From Gnetum montanum (taxonomy: Eukaryota; Streptophyta; Gnetopsida; Gnetales; Gnetaceae), in NCBI GenBank assembly GCA_015680685.1, contig MNCI01017692.1, positions 574,800-636,799 of the forward strand: a DNA stretch of 62,000 nucleotides, written 5' to 3'. Positions 43,841-55,898 of this stretch are shown here, one piece after another (within the stretch, counting starts at the first letter, position 1; each line of letters starts with the position of its first letter). Both the position numbers and the translations under genes were made by a program. The notes under the pieces are model-generated. The model saw only the letters and a program-made list of their open reading frames with translations. It was not told the DNA's origin and made no database searches.

Positions 43841-45705
43841 AATGAAAACTTGTCCTTGAGTTCCTTACAAAATATTGGGAAGGTATGGGATTATTGACTA
43901 ATTGACAACTGACAATGGAATGGGATGACAGACTCAATGTGCCCAATCAATGGATCAATAAGCATATTACAACATTAGTGTTCATGACCATTGTGGTGAA
44001 CACTCATATAGAAATGACATCCAAGCCTTTATTTGGCAATTTAAAGAGAAAGAGAGAGAAAGAAGATGGAGCATGTTTCCGCCAATGCCGAGATTGCGCC
44101 TTCCATAATTTATCCATCACCAAACTTTCTCCTTTCATAAATGCTCCAATTCTGGTCCATCCTGAGTGCTTCCTCCAAGCCCAGTCCATTGTTTGTATGA
44201 TCGTCATCTGCACACACAACACAGTCACAAATGAGCAAGGATAGATAATCCACAATGCAGTTGATACCTTCCCTCGATATGCATTGGCTGAGTTGTGGTT
44301 ATGGCAGAAACTGGTTCAGAGATTTATCACTGGCAACTACCCAAGGTGTAGAGGTTAGGCAATTAGTAAAATGGAGAAAACTGAAAAATTTGTGCCAGGG
44401 CCACCACGACTAAGAGCGAACCTCTAGTAGCTATAAGATGAAAAAAGATGAGGAATAAGAAAGATAAAAAATATAACACAAACGCTAAGAAAATGGATGT
44501 CATGGATGGGGATGAAACAAGAAATGATTGATTGTAGGAAATGTTTAACGAAAAGAAGTTAACAATTGCACCAAAACGAAATGCCAATGGTTCCTCCCCA
44601 AAGCAGGCTCATGCCTTTTATGCCCTGACAAACCCACAAACCAAAGAGTTCATAGGCTCTAGGAATGTCATTTAGAAGTAAGAGTTAAAAACTTACCCAC
44701 AAGAATTCACAAAAGAAAAACAATGCATCAACCTAGAAATAGACTAATGATAGAACCAACAATGAGGTGGAAAAATAGGGAGAAAGATGGAGAGGAGAGA
44801 ATGAAATGGAATCCCAAGAATAAGGTTGTGTAAAGTCCCTTATGTATTTTATGGTTAATGTGACTAAGTAGAACTCATCCCAAATCCAGACTCAAATAAA
44901 CCACATCTAGTGACCTCACATCAACACACTTGACCAATCCATCCACTTGAAGCAACAAGAATGCTTCCACAAAGAGTCACCACCATACCAAGGAGAGCAA
45001 GATGGAGAAGTAAGAAGCGAGAAAGGGCCTTAGTTAGAGGGAACCTTCAGGCATGGGTAACATGTCTTTCCAGTTCCATAACCAATGCTTGTAGCCCATA
45101 TTGCTTTATTATGTCTAAGGGGTGTGCTTTAAATTCTCGAACCTTTTTTTTGTTTTTTTTTTTTGCGTGAGAACCACACCATGTAAAGACTTATTTTTAT
45201 TCACTCAGCTTCCCAATTTTTGAACAATGTGAGAATGGTGAAAAACCCAAGAAAAAGTATCCAAGCACCCAAGAAAATGGCTAGCACAAATGTATGGAAT
45301 CCCCTTGAAGTCACACCCTTTTCATCCTTTGAGTCTTTCCTTGGTTTGAAAAGTACCCAACCACCAATTCATTAAAAGTTTACTTAGAAAAAGAGGGATT
45401 GTACAATTCCAAGCCAAAGGAGACCATAGAATTGTATGGATGAGTGGACAATGTGGACTCATTACCAATTTTACCAAAAGAACCATACCTTAATATCAAC
45501 ATCATAATTCAAAGGTAAAAACCAAACATTAGCAATCAATATGATATAATTCAATCCACTATCATGAGCACTTATTGGATGACGAATAAAATTAAATCAA
45601 GCAATCAAACAAATAGTAAAAATATGAACGATGGTGTAAAACAAAAATATGTGAAACGAAAATGTGTAAAACAAAAATTCAAAAAGAACTGATGGCCTAG
45701 AATGG
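43841..45705 (-). other. E4 3' module without ORF
   Basis: About 1.9 kb between integrase and LTR, with no coding pattern. It shares landmarks with E1 (TCCTCCCCAAAGCAGG at 44592, CCTTCAGGCATGGGTA at 45044, and the start ATGAAAACTTGTCCTTGAG at 43842 matching 1532). It lacks the extra ORF and the internal GATATC promoter that E1 has in this place. A T-rich tract lies near 45148-45165. Confidence 0.6.
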
Positions 45706-46950
45706 TTAGCATAGGTAGCCATCTCCCCCACGATTGAGCTGGAAGGAGAAGATCTGAAATAGTGAGCAAGGTTGTCCACTAACAGAGATACCATGTGCAC
45801 ATGCTATCCTAAGCTCATGAAAATGTTTGGTTTGTTGCATGTTGATCAACAGTTTCTTGTCTGCACTCTCAAGTTTGTATATTGTCATGGCCCCTAAAGA
45901 AAAAGTTGTGTAAATAATATAAGGTCCTTCCCACAGTGTTTGAAATTTAGTACATTGTGGCACATCTGTGGGATTCCAATAGATAACCTTATCTCTTGGT
46001 TGATATTTAACTTTTCTAATCCTTAGGTCATGACATTGCTTATTGAATGCCTTGTGCAATTCGTTAGATGACAGGTCAGCTAGTCAGTTTTCATCTCACA
46101 AATTAAGGGTTACTAACCATTATTTCTGTGCTAGTTCAAGGTCAAGGTTGAGATCACATGTTGTGGATAGTGTATGGAGCTTAATTTGAATGGGAAGCAT
46201 TGGTAATTTACTGTACACTAACTCATAGGAAGAGTAGCCTGTAGGGAGTTTCCATGTGGAGCAGTATGCCCAAAGAGCATCATTCAGTTTAGTGCTCTAT
46301 TCTCGCCTAAACTTGCTAATAGTTATTGTCAATATTTTCGTAATCTCCCTGTTGGTGACTTTGACTTGACTATTCACTTGGGGGTGGTATGATGTTGTTA
46401 GTTTATGTTCCACTCCTAAGCGTTGCATTAATTTCTGAAAAGTTACACCTATGAAGTGCCTACCATTGTCTGAAATAAGTGCACGTGGCACACCAAACCT
46501 ATTTATGATTTGTTGTTGAACAAATCATGCAACTATAGATCATGTACAATCCTTAACAGCAGATGCTTCTGCCCATTTTGTTAGTAATTAACAGCAACAA
46601 TAATATAAGCTTTTCCATTGGACATTGATGTAATTGGCCCCATAAAATCAATTCCCCAAATGTCGAAGGATTCTAATGGTTGAATCCATTGTTGCGGACC
46701 CTTCATTCTAGTAGTCATTCCCCCATCACGTTGACAACGCTTACAAGATTGGATGAAATGATGGGCATCCTGAAATAATTAGGTTAATAATATCCTGCAA
46801 GCAAGATCTTGATGGTCATTCATCGCCCAAAGTAATGACCCCCACAAGGACCCTCATGAGCATCTTGAAGAACTCGTAGTTGATCTATATCGGGAACACA
46901 CCATCGAACCAAACCATCGGGACACAATTTGTAAAGTTTTCCAATGATCT
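45706..46950 (-). pseudogene. pol: integrase domain of E4 pol
   Basis: From right to left: zinc-finger segment HEGPCGGHYFGR (46840), core WGIDFMGPI with the first Asp intact (46645), LISDNGRHFIGVTFQKLM with the second Asp (46470), YHPQVNSQVKVTNRE (46380), and C-terminal KVIYWNPTDVPQCTKF, LWEGPYIIYTTF (45935), ending FQLNRGGDGYLC. The last residues are encoded by the polypurine-like motif. Several stops in between. Confidence 0.82.
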
Positions 46951-47547
46951 CCATAAGGTTTAGGGTTTTTTGTGGTGTTTCTTCTTAAGGTTCAACTCTT
47001 GTGGTGTTTTTTGGGTGAGGAGATAGGTAAGAATGCTACTATACCAATTTGTCTCCGTGGGTGATTGATTATTCACTACACCAGTAAAGAGAAATTCATC
47101 AAGAAAATGATTAGAAATTGGATACTCATCCTCTTTGTTTTCCCATCGCAACTGAGATAAATGATAAGCAACTACATTCTTGGTGCCCTTGCGATCAATC
47201 ATTGTTAAATCAAACTCTTGTAAGATTACAAGCCATCATATGATACAAGGGCTTACTATTGGGTTATTCATGAGGAACCGGATTGCACTATGATTTGTAT
47301 GTATATATACTTTATATCCAAATACATAGTGTCTAAACTTTTCTAGTGCAAACACTACAGCCATTAATTCTTTCTCTGTGGTAGTGTAGTTAAGTTGTGC
47401 ACCAACAATACTTCTACTTGCATAGTGGATGTAATAAGGATGCTTTTGGTCATCTAACTATGTAAGTACAACTCCTAAAGCATAGTTGGACACATCAGTC
47501 ATGATATGGAATGGTTTGAACTAGTCAAGATCTTGTAGAATGGGTGT
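46951..47547 (-). pseudogene. pol: RNase H domain of E4 pol and connection to integrase
   Basis: PFHIMTDVSNYALGVVLT (first Asp), LNYTTTEKELMAVVFAL (Glu) and KVYIHTNHSAIRFL (Asp replaced by Asn) are readable on the minus strand between 47530 and 47260. NVVAYHLSQLRWENKEDE follows (47150). Typical Athila-type connection. Confidence 0.75.
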
Positions 47548-48420
47548 TTATACTAGCTTCTGTTTTAGAGTTTGGAAAGCTAATTTACATTCCCTTGTCC
47601 ACTCAAAAGGTATGTCCTTTTTCGTTAATTCCACCAATGGTTTGGAAACCTTTGAAAAGTTCTCAATAAATCTCCTATAGTAGCTACTATGTCCAAGGAA
47701 TGACTGAATATCTTTGACAATTTCTAGTTGATGGGTAATTCCTTGGATAATTTTGATTTTCTCGAGGTCTATCTCTATCCCTATGTGTGAGATTTTGTGC
47801 CCTAGTACTACGCCTTCTTGGACCATCAATTGAGCCTCAAATTGGTTTCTACACATTTTTTTAACACTTGCTCCAACTGGTCCAAGGCTTGATCAAAGTT
47901 TTCTCCATAAGTGGAGAAGTCATGCATAAAGACCTCCATGCCATTCCCTATCTGCTGTTATAATATGCTTAGAACTAGTCGTTGAAATGTTGCAGGGGCA
48001 TTGCACAAGCCAAACGACATCTATTTGTATGTGAACGTTTCCTAAGGACTGGTGAATGTAGTCTTGGCTTGGTCTTCTGGGGCTATTTGTATTTGGTTAT
48101 ATCCATCCAAAAAACTATAATAGTGATTCCTTGCAATGGTGTCTAAGACTTGGTCAACAAATGGCAATGGAAAGTGATCTTTGAATGTTGCCATATTTAG
48201 TAGCCTGAAATCTATGCACCCCCTCCATTTTCCTCCCTTTTTAAGCACAATAACTAAGGGGCTAACCCATTCACTATCAGTAATGGGGTATATGAACCCA
48301 GCCTTGAGAAGCTATTCAATTTCTTCCTTAACTACTTGCTTCAACTTAGGGTTCAATCACCTCTACGGTTGTCTTCGAGGCTTCATGGAGGGGTCAGTGT
48401 AAATTCTATGTTAACATATC
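47548..48420 (-). pseudogene. pol: reverse transcriptase domain of E4 pol
   Basis: LKKGGKWRGCIDFRLLNMA (48240), DHFPLPFVDQVLDTIARN, YSFLDGYNQIQIAPEDQAK (a three-residue loss in GYSGYNQ) and MSFGLCNAPATFQRLVLSI. The catalytic box is VFMHDFSTYG (about 47930), where the first Asp is His. The thumb reads VVLGHKISHIGIEIDLEKI (47790) and SFLGHSSYYRRFIENFSKV. RT would be inactive. Confidence 0.82.
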
Positions 48421-49400
48421 CTAGGATCTATTCTAGTTAATTAGGGATATGACCAAGTGAAGCCTTCCAACCATTTATTTATTAGCTTCATTAGTTCTTA
48501 TTTCTGTTGAGGAGCAAGCTTAACATTGATAATTACTGGTTTTCCAATTTTAAGGAACATGTATTCCATACCGATGGGCAATGATTTCAGCTTGAGGGGC
48601 TCCTGCTTAAATTTCTCAAGGATTTCCAACTTCCCCTAGTTGATATTTTCAAGGTTAAGACTTGGAAGTTGGCAATGGACTTGCTCCAATGCGTCTAGGC
48701 TATCGATGTAAGCACAAGTCAAACCCTCAGTTGGTCCCATGCATATGAGTGAACTGCTTTCTTGATCAGCTATCAGCCACTGGGTGTCTTCCTATCATGT
48801 GGCTACTGCATACAGGCATCTTTTTATGTTAATCACTTGTGCACAGTGATTGCATGCAGGCAATGCTAAACTTTACACAAACCATGACCTCTGCACGCAA
48901 TTACACCCTATGTCATTGTATGCGATGCACAAAAATTTCTTCTTCTTAATCTTTCCAAATGTATTTTCCTTTGATATTTCTAGAGAAAGATCATGGATTC
49001 CTAGGCATGCATCAATGGTGCTTAGCCATGCTCTTCCCATTATGATTAGGAAGTCCCCCTTACCGTTGTTTACCTGAATCACTAGGAAGTCAGTTGGGTA
49101 CAATCGCCCACAAACAATGACAACAATGTCTTCCACCAGTCCCAATGGGATAGTGATGGATTGGTTGGCAAACTCTAGATAGATGTTGCTCTTTTTCAAT
49201 GGAGGCAGGTTCCAAGCCTTGTACATTTCTTGAGAAATCAATTTGACACTGGAACCTGAATCCAAAAGAGCCTTGCACAACGCATTTCCAGCAATTTTTA
49301 AGTATATCAGAGAACTCCTAGGATCAAAGAATTTTATAGGAAGTGGCCAACTTTGATCCAATCTGTGACAACATGTGTTAGCATAACCGTATGCGTTGAC
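48421..49400 (-). pseudogene. pol: protease domain of E4 pol
   Basis: Open for 162 codons (48873-49361). The catalytic motif LLDSGSSVKLIS (49265) is intact, followed by LPPLKKSNIYLEFANQSIT and FLIIMGRAWLSTIDA (49020). The linker to RT (48421-48870) holds LEKLRKGHGEV-like and NGKPVIINVKL-like text through stops. The best preserved protease of family A here. Confidence 0.78.
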
Positions 49401-51560
49401 TGTGGTGATTGGCTTAAAGGGGGTTTCAAAGTTTTGATTGATACTGAGGCATCTAAGGAATTAGCTGCTTGTGATTACAAGGGCTTGGTTGGACTGTTGG
49501 TTCTAAAGAAAGGTCTTTTCTTTATGTGGTTGTTGAAATGAACAGTAGGTTGAGAGTTAATAACCCTCATGGTGTTACATTGTTGCGGCTAGGTAAGGAT
49601 CTTACCTTGCATCACGGGAGCAAGTGGTAGTGGAGCTACTGGTGGAAGAGATGCGGCCAGATGAGAAGGATGATATGCTTGCAGAATATCACCTCTAGAA
49701 GAGGGAGTCCCATAATACTCACGGGCTTGGTAGTGAGGTTGAGGAGTGACATGACTAGTAGAGTCACATGGGAAGATTGGCTGTTGCACGTAATATCCAT
49801 ACAAGTCAGGTTGTCAGTAAGGATACTATTTCCTTAGTGGTGGCATTCCCCATGATTGTGGGCATTGCCACTATTGATATTGTTCAATTAGTTGTGGTGG
49901 AGTTCCATTGGGATAATACATTAAGGGTTGGTGGAACTGTCTTGGGCTACCTTGAGGGTAAGGTAACGTTCGGGGTGTTTGCCTTTTATTTAATCATGGG
50001 TTGAGTGCATACACCCCAAACTCCTGCAGATGTGAGACTACAGGGCAACATCCCTTAGGATGGTCATATTGACATATCTCACATCCACTATCATTATCTA
50101 TTTTTAAATCCACAACCTCTTCAATGATGGTAACTTTGCCCTTTCCCTTGCTACGTGCATGTTCAGCCTCTCTCTTTTTTCTTTTTTCGTGATCACTACC
50201 TTACTCTCTAGACTCCTCTACTATTTTAAGAATAGTTTGAAATCTATTTTTTAGGGAATCTCACATTTATTTTACCTTTGCCAAAACTTCTGATGTCATC
50301 TTTTAGATAGGCAAAGTTTTCCTATTCACCATCTCTTCGAGTGGTGACTCTTCTTCATCCTCACAAAATCTTACTGCCCTCTTCCGAAGGGAAGGATCTC
50401 GGTTATACTCTTCCGCACTTTCTCTCTTCCGTAGCTCATCTTCTTCCTTAGCAACTTGCTCCAATAGTCTTTGAATTTGATGGAACCTAATCTTAGATAG
50501 TCTCCCTTGGGCATAAGTCCCAAGGGTTCTTCTCGTTTCATGCCTAAGCCCATCCACGAGATGGCACAGTTGATCCCTTTGCAATAACCATGGCCAAGAC
50601 AACGGTGTAACAGTGCATAATATCAGCCCATGGTAGCATCCAAGGGTTTATGTCCTCCTTTTTTCCATCCTTGGATTTGCTTTTGTACGTTGGACATTTG
50701 TGAGTACATCTAATACTTATTGTTGAACAGTTCTAACATGGTACTCCACCTACAAATGGATTCCAGTTCTAAAGACTGGTACCAAGTTTTTGCTTCTTTA
50801 ACTAATGTCCATGAGAATAACTTAAGTTTTTACCATTTTTTCTCTATGTTCTGTAAGGCACATGCATCATGGAATGCTTGTGAATGATTCTAAGGATCAA
50901 TGTTGTATCCCCCTTCAAATCGTTGGATGTTGTTCCTATCTAATCTCTTGATCCTACTATCTTTCTGATGCCTTTTTAGAATTCTAACAACCTCAATTAT
51001 GTCCAACATACTTCGAGTAGCGAGGAGGGGTTCATTGTGATCATCTTGTCCATGGCATCTATTATGCCTACATTGTTTCCTACTCTCCATTCTTCTATGT
51101 CATGACTCTTTAAAGTGCCCTCGTCCCCTTTCCTAGCTATTTCGTCTATGACTTCCACTTTGCCTATCTTTATCCCCATGGTCTTTTTCTTTATGATCGA
51201 GTCTGGATATTGAAGGAAAGGGTGAAGGAGATGATGAAGGTGAAGAAGAAGGAGAACCGTCACCATAACAGTGTTTGCTACCTTCTCTTCTATGATCTCA
51301 GCCTCAATTACGATTGCGATGAGAATGTCCACCTTTATCATGAGTTTGTATCCCTTTTTTGGATCCTTTGTGCCCATGGGTATCAGAACCTAGGTTATGA
51401 ATAGTGGAATGAAGGTTTTGATACACAACCCCTTGGTCAAAGTCAAGGGGAGGAACATCATTGTGTGGGCGACTGCCTGAGGTAGGTTCACCACCCTCAT
51501 TTTCGCTTAAGACATGTGGGGCATCCTAGGACCACTTACCCTTCAAAGACTTATGATGTC
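49401..51560 (-). pseudogene. gag: gag of E4, N-terminus missing
   Basis: Blocks in order: KRLDRNNIQRFEGGYNIDP (50905); helical capsid segment LCHLVDGLRHETRRTLGTYA (50560), LEQVAKEEDELRKRES; zinc knuckle region CEICQYDHPKGCC (about 50050); Pro/Tyr/Gln tail (49589-49804). The gene stops at 51560, about 130 codons into the gag of its relatives. Confidence 0.75.
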
Positions 51561-51625
51561 TCTCTTGTTAAAGTTAGCTATCCTACAATCATTGAAAAAG
51601 AGTACTGCATACTAAATAATCAATC

Positions 51626-54120
51626 ATGTCTCCTTCTTCTCATGAGAGTGCTTCATTGACTAGGTCTGATACCATGAACAATCGAAGGCGAGGTGCACAT
51701 GATGATCTACGGGTGCCCCAATAGTTTCACATGGCATATGCTCATCCTGATGAGTATGTACTAAGCTTTATCTTTATCCTCCACCAGGATGAATAGCTAC
51801 GATGGTGTGATTTAGAAGGTAACATAGTGCTACCTCTCGATCGCTCAATCCGGAGCATGCTTCTTGGTGCTCTCACATGAATTAGTATGTATTACTTATA
51901 GTTAGAGTATGTTGTGCATGAATAAGACTTGAGAGAGTATCGACCCATGGAGGCACAATGCCAGAGTGATCTACAATAGAAGAGACATTACAATTGCATA
52001 AAGGGGAACTGGTCTTAAGATGTCCCGTATGTCCTAAGTGAAAATGACAGTGGTGAACCTATCTCGGGAGGTTTTTCACAAAATGATATTCCTCTCTTTG
52101 ACTTTAGCCAAGGAGCTGAGTACCAAAATCTTCACTCAACTATTCATAGACTAGGTTCTAGTACCAATGGACACAAAGGTTTCATAAAAGAAACATAAAC
52201 GCATGACAATGATAGACATTCTGATCATAACCGTGAACAAGGCTGCGACCACCGAAGAGAAGGTGACAAGTGTCGTCATGGTGCCAATCCACCTTCCTCT
52301 TCACCTTCATCATCTTCTTCCCCTTCTCCTTTGAGATCTAAATGTAGTCACAAAGGGTAAGACCATGAGAACAATGGTAGGAAAAATAGAACTCACGGAT
52401 AACATAGTAGAGAAAGGGGACGAGGGCATTTCGGAGAGACACATCACGAAAGAAGGGAGAGTAGGGAACAACATAGGCATCATAGATGCCATAGGTAGCA
52501 TGATCACAATGAACCCTTACTTACCACTAGAAGTATGTTAAATATAACAAAGGTTGTTAGGATCCCAACAAGACATTAGAAAGATAGTAGGATCAAAAGA
52601 CTAGACATGAATAACATCCCACAATTTGAAAGGGGATACAATGCTAATCCTCAAAATCATTTACAAGCACTCCACGATGCATGTGCCTTGCAGAATATAG
52701 AAAATGAATGGCAAAAGTTGAAGTTGTTTTCATAGACACTGATCAAGGAAGGAGAAATTTTCTACCATTCCTTAGAACTAGAATCCATTCATCGATGGAG
52801 TACCATGTTGGAGCTATTCAACGATAAGTATCAAACGTACTCCTAAGTGTCCAACCTACATAAGTAAATCCAAGGATGAAAACAAGGAGGACATGAACCC
52901 TTAGATGCTGCCATTGGCCAATATTATTCATTATTACATCATTGCCCTAGCCATGTTACTCGCAAAAGGAACAACTACGCCATCTTGTAGATGGGCTTAG
53001 GTATGAAATGTGAAGAACCCTTGGGACTTATGCCCAAGAAAGGCTATCTCAACTTAGAGCCCATCAAATACAAAGATTCTTGGAACAAGTTGCCAAGGAG
53101 AAAGGCAAGTTCAGGAAAATAGAAAGTGCGAAGGAGTACAACAGAGATCCTTCCCTCTAAAAGAAGGAAATTAGATTTTGCAAAGATAAAGAAGAGTCAT
53201 GACTTGAAGAGATGGTGAATAGAAAGACTTTGCCCATTCAAAAATTTGCATCAGAAGTATTAACAAAGGTGGATCAAATCTAGAACTCCCTAGATGAAAA
53301 ATTTCAAACTGTCCTAAAAATAGTAGACTCTAGAGAACAAAGTAGTGACCGAGAGAGAAGGAAAAAGAAAGAAGCTGAGCATGCACATAACAAGGGTAAG
53401 GGTAAGGTTACCATCATTGAAGAGGTTATGGATTCAAACAAAAATAATGATGGTGGATGTGAGATATGCCAATATGACCATCCTAAAGGATGTTGCCCAA
53501 TAGTGTCACATCTATAAGAGTCTAGGGTGTATGCACTAAACCCATGGTTAAACAGACGACAAAGACCCATAAGATTACCTTATCCTCAAGGTAACCCAAG
53601 GAACTTCTACCAACCCTTGACATATTATCCAAGTGGAGCTCCACCACAACTGAATAAATAGTATCAATAGTGGCAACACCCAAAATCATGGGGAATGTTA
53701 GTACCACATCAACAGTACCCTTACCGTCAACCTGACCCGTACGGGTATTACGTTCAACAGCTGATCTCTCCATGTGACTCTACTAGTCATGTCGCTCTTC
53801 AGCCTTACTACCAGACCCTCGAGTATTATAGAACTTCATCTTCTAGGATTGATGCCCCACATACATACTATCCTTCTTATCTGTCTACATCTCTTCCATC
53901 CTTGGATCCATTACCACCTGCTCCAACTATGCAGGGCGAGCTTCTTACCTAGTCGTAACAACGTAACACTACAAGGGCTATCAATATCCAACCTACTATT
54001 GGCTCAAACAACTGATCAAAGAAGAGGCCTTTCTTTAGAACCAATAGTTCAACTAAGTCATTACAACCATAAGCAGCTAATTATCCAAATGCCTCATAAT
54101 CATTTGAATCTTTGAAGCTT
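51626..54120 (+). pseudogene. gag: gag of E5, decayed
   Basis: ATG at 51626 in the same context as E3. Blocks: NIPQFERGYNANPQNHLQ (52620), LGTYAQERLSQLRAHQIQ (53020), LEQVAKEKGKFRKIES, and the zinc knuckle CEICQYDHPKGCC (53459-53497, CX2CX3HX4C, complete). Then a Tyr/Pro/Gln-rich tail with YRQPDPYGYYVQQ (53725). Stops and shifts throughout. Confidence 0.75.
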
Positions 54121-54923
54121 CCTTTGAACCAAAAACTGCACTCAACGCACATTGTCATGTTAACCCACACCATCACTGATTGGATTAAAGCTAGCCATCT
54201 TCCTAGGAAACTCTCTGATCCTGGAAGTCCTCTTATTTATTTACAAATCACTGGAAATGAGCCTTGCAAAGCTCTTTTGGATTTAGGTTCTAGTGTTAAT
54301 TTGATCTCCTAGGAAATGTATAAAGCCTGGAAGCTACCTCTGCTCAAAAATATTAACATTTATTTAGATTTGATTGACCATTCCATCACTGTTCCACAAG
54401 GACTAGTGGAGGACATTGTCACCACTGTTTGTGGATGGTCCAAGTTAACCACTACAAGGGGGTCTTGCCAATCATAATGGAAAGAACATGGCTAAGTACG
54501 ATTGATGTGTGCCTAGGAATATGTGATCTTTCCCTAAAGATATCAAAATAAAATGCCTTTGAAAGGATCGAGAAGAAGAAAGTTCCATGCATCGCATATA
54601 GTGACATAGGGTGCAACTGCGTGCAGAAGTGCTAGTTTATACAATGCTTAACATTGCCTGCATGCACCTAGTGTGCACAAGTAACTGACATCCAAAGATG
54701 CCTGTATGTAGCAGCCATAAGAGAGGAAGGCACCCAGTGGCTGACAGCTGACCTAGAGAGCAACTCAACTTTATGCATGGAACTAACTGAGAGCTTGACT
54801 TGTGCCTATATCGATAGCATAGATGCATTAGAGAAAGTCCATTGCCAACTTCCAAGTACTAACACTAAAAATATCAATTGCAGGAAGTTGGAAATCCCTA
54901 ATGAGTTTCAGCAAAGGCCCTTT
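54121..54923 (+). pseudogene. pol: protease domain of E5 pol, upstream of the solo LTR
   Basis: Catalytic LLDLGSSVNLIS (54275-54310), then a stop (CAG to TAG at 54308) and shifted continuation through TRGSCQS, AFERIEKKKVPCIAYSDIG and KLEIPNEFQQRP. It ends at CCTTT (54919-54923), the target of the LTR insertion. Confidence 0.75.
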
Positions 54924-55898
54924 TGATGAGAGACGAGGTACCCCTACGCTCAACCATACGAATACGAGCATTTCACGCACGATCTGGTCGAATTCCAAGG
55001 ACTAAGTGCTTATGCATCTTTGTGGAACAAGAATGGGTTGGTTAATCGTTGTCTTCCCAAACTTATTTGTATGTCACGATTGTATGGTTTAGTAAGCTTG
55101 AGGCATATGGTTTCTATATATTTTATGTTTTTATATCCTATGCTAATAGGGAAAGAGAGAGATAACTAAGTGACTAATTTAACTTAACTACTGATTAACT
55201 AGGCTTTAACTAATCCTAATATCAATATTCGTTCTCACTTGTCGTACACATCCTAAACCAGTACAACACTACTGGGATTACCAAACGCTAATCGTTACTG
55301 GGTTACCAAGTGTTACATGCATGCTCAAAGTGATCATACTAAGTGTATTTTAACAATTTTCTTAATTGATCAAAATGAATTGCTATGCTAATAACAGAAA
55401 TGTAAAGTGCATAAAATAAAATAAATGCATAAGAAAATAAAATAAAAGAAATATGGAAGAAAACAAATCTCAAGTGCTGCAAGGATGAATCGAAGAGCTC
55501 GTTTTTATTACCATACACAAGGTGTGCTCAAGTACACAATGCTCGAATAAAGATCCGTCCACACTTCAACCTCCTACTGTGGGCAATTAGAAAATACTCT
55601 AACTTTCAAATAGACTACAAGAGTCTTGCTACTTAACTACTAAAAGACTTCTTTTCAATTATGCGCCTAGCCACTATATTTATAGACTTGGGAGCAACTG
55701 CTCTAATAATTAGAGTAACTGCTCTAATAATTAGAATAACTGCTAAAGTAACCACTAGAGTAACCACTCTAATAATTAGAATAATTGCTAGAGTAACCAT
55801 TAGAGTAACCACTCTAATAATTAGCATAATTGCTAAAGTAAGGGCTAGAGTAACTACTCTAATAATTAGAATAACTGCTAGAGTAATCGCTCTTATCA
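54924..55898 (-). repeat. solo A-family LTR in the protease-RT linker of E5, TSD CCTTT
   Basis: TGATGAGAGACGAGG...GCTCTTATCA, 975 bp, flanked by CCTTT at 54919-54923 and 55899-55903. The E5 reading frame resumes immediately after it. Same subtype, orientation and insertion site as the E4 LTR in E3 (24371). Confidence 0.9.
55677..55893 (-). promoter_or_regulatory. U3 promoter of the solo LTR: TTACTCTA array plus TATA box
   Basis: Tandem units containing CTAATAATTAG and GAGTAACCNCTAGAGTAACC (55690-55893). On the minus strand they lead to GTCTATAAATATAG (TATA 55677-55684). Confidence 0.65.

Larger units (their letters stand above)
43827..51560 (-). mobile_element. E4 interior: Athila-like pol-bearing element, 5' end lost
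   Basis: Minus-strand order from right: gag, protease, RT, RNase H, integrase, a 1.9-kb 3' module, then the LTR at 43826. The 5' LTR, primer site and start of gag are missing; at about 51560 the sequence switches to the plus-strand E5. Least decayed pol of family A in the window. Confidence 0.82.

Noticed and set aside
43564-43897. Open frames on both strands with Val/Thr/Ile repeats (also 55633-56044).
   Set aside because: They are translations of the U3 repeat array in the LTR; being open on both strands reflects periodicity.
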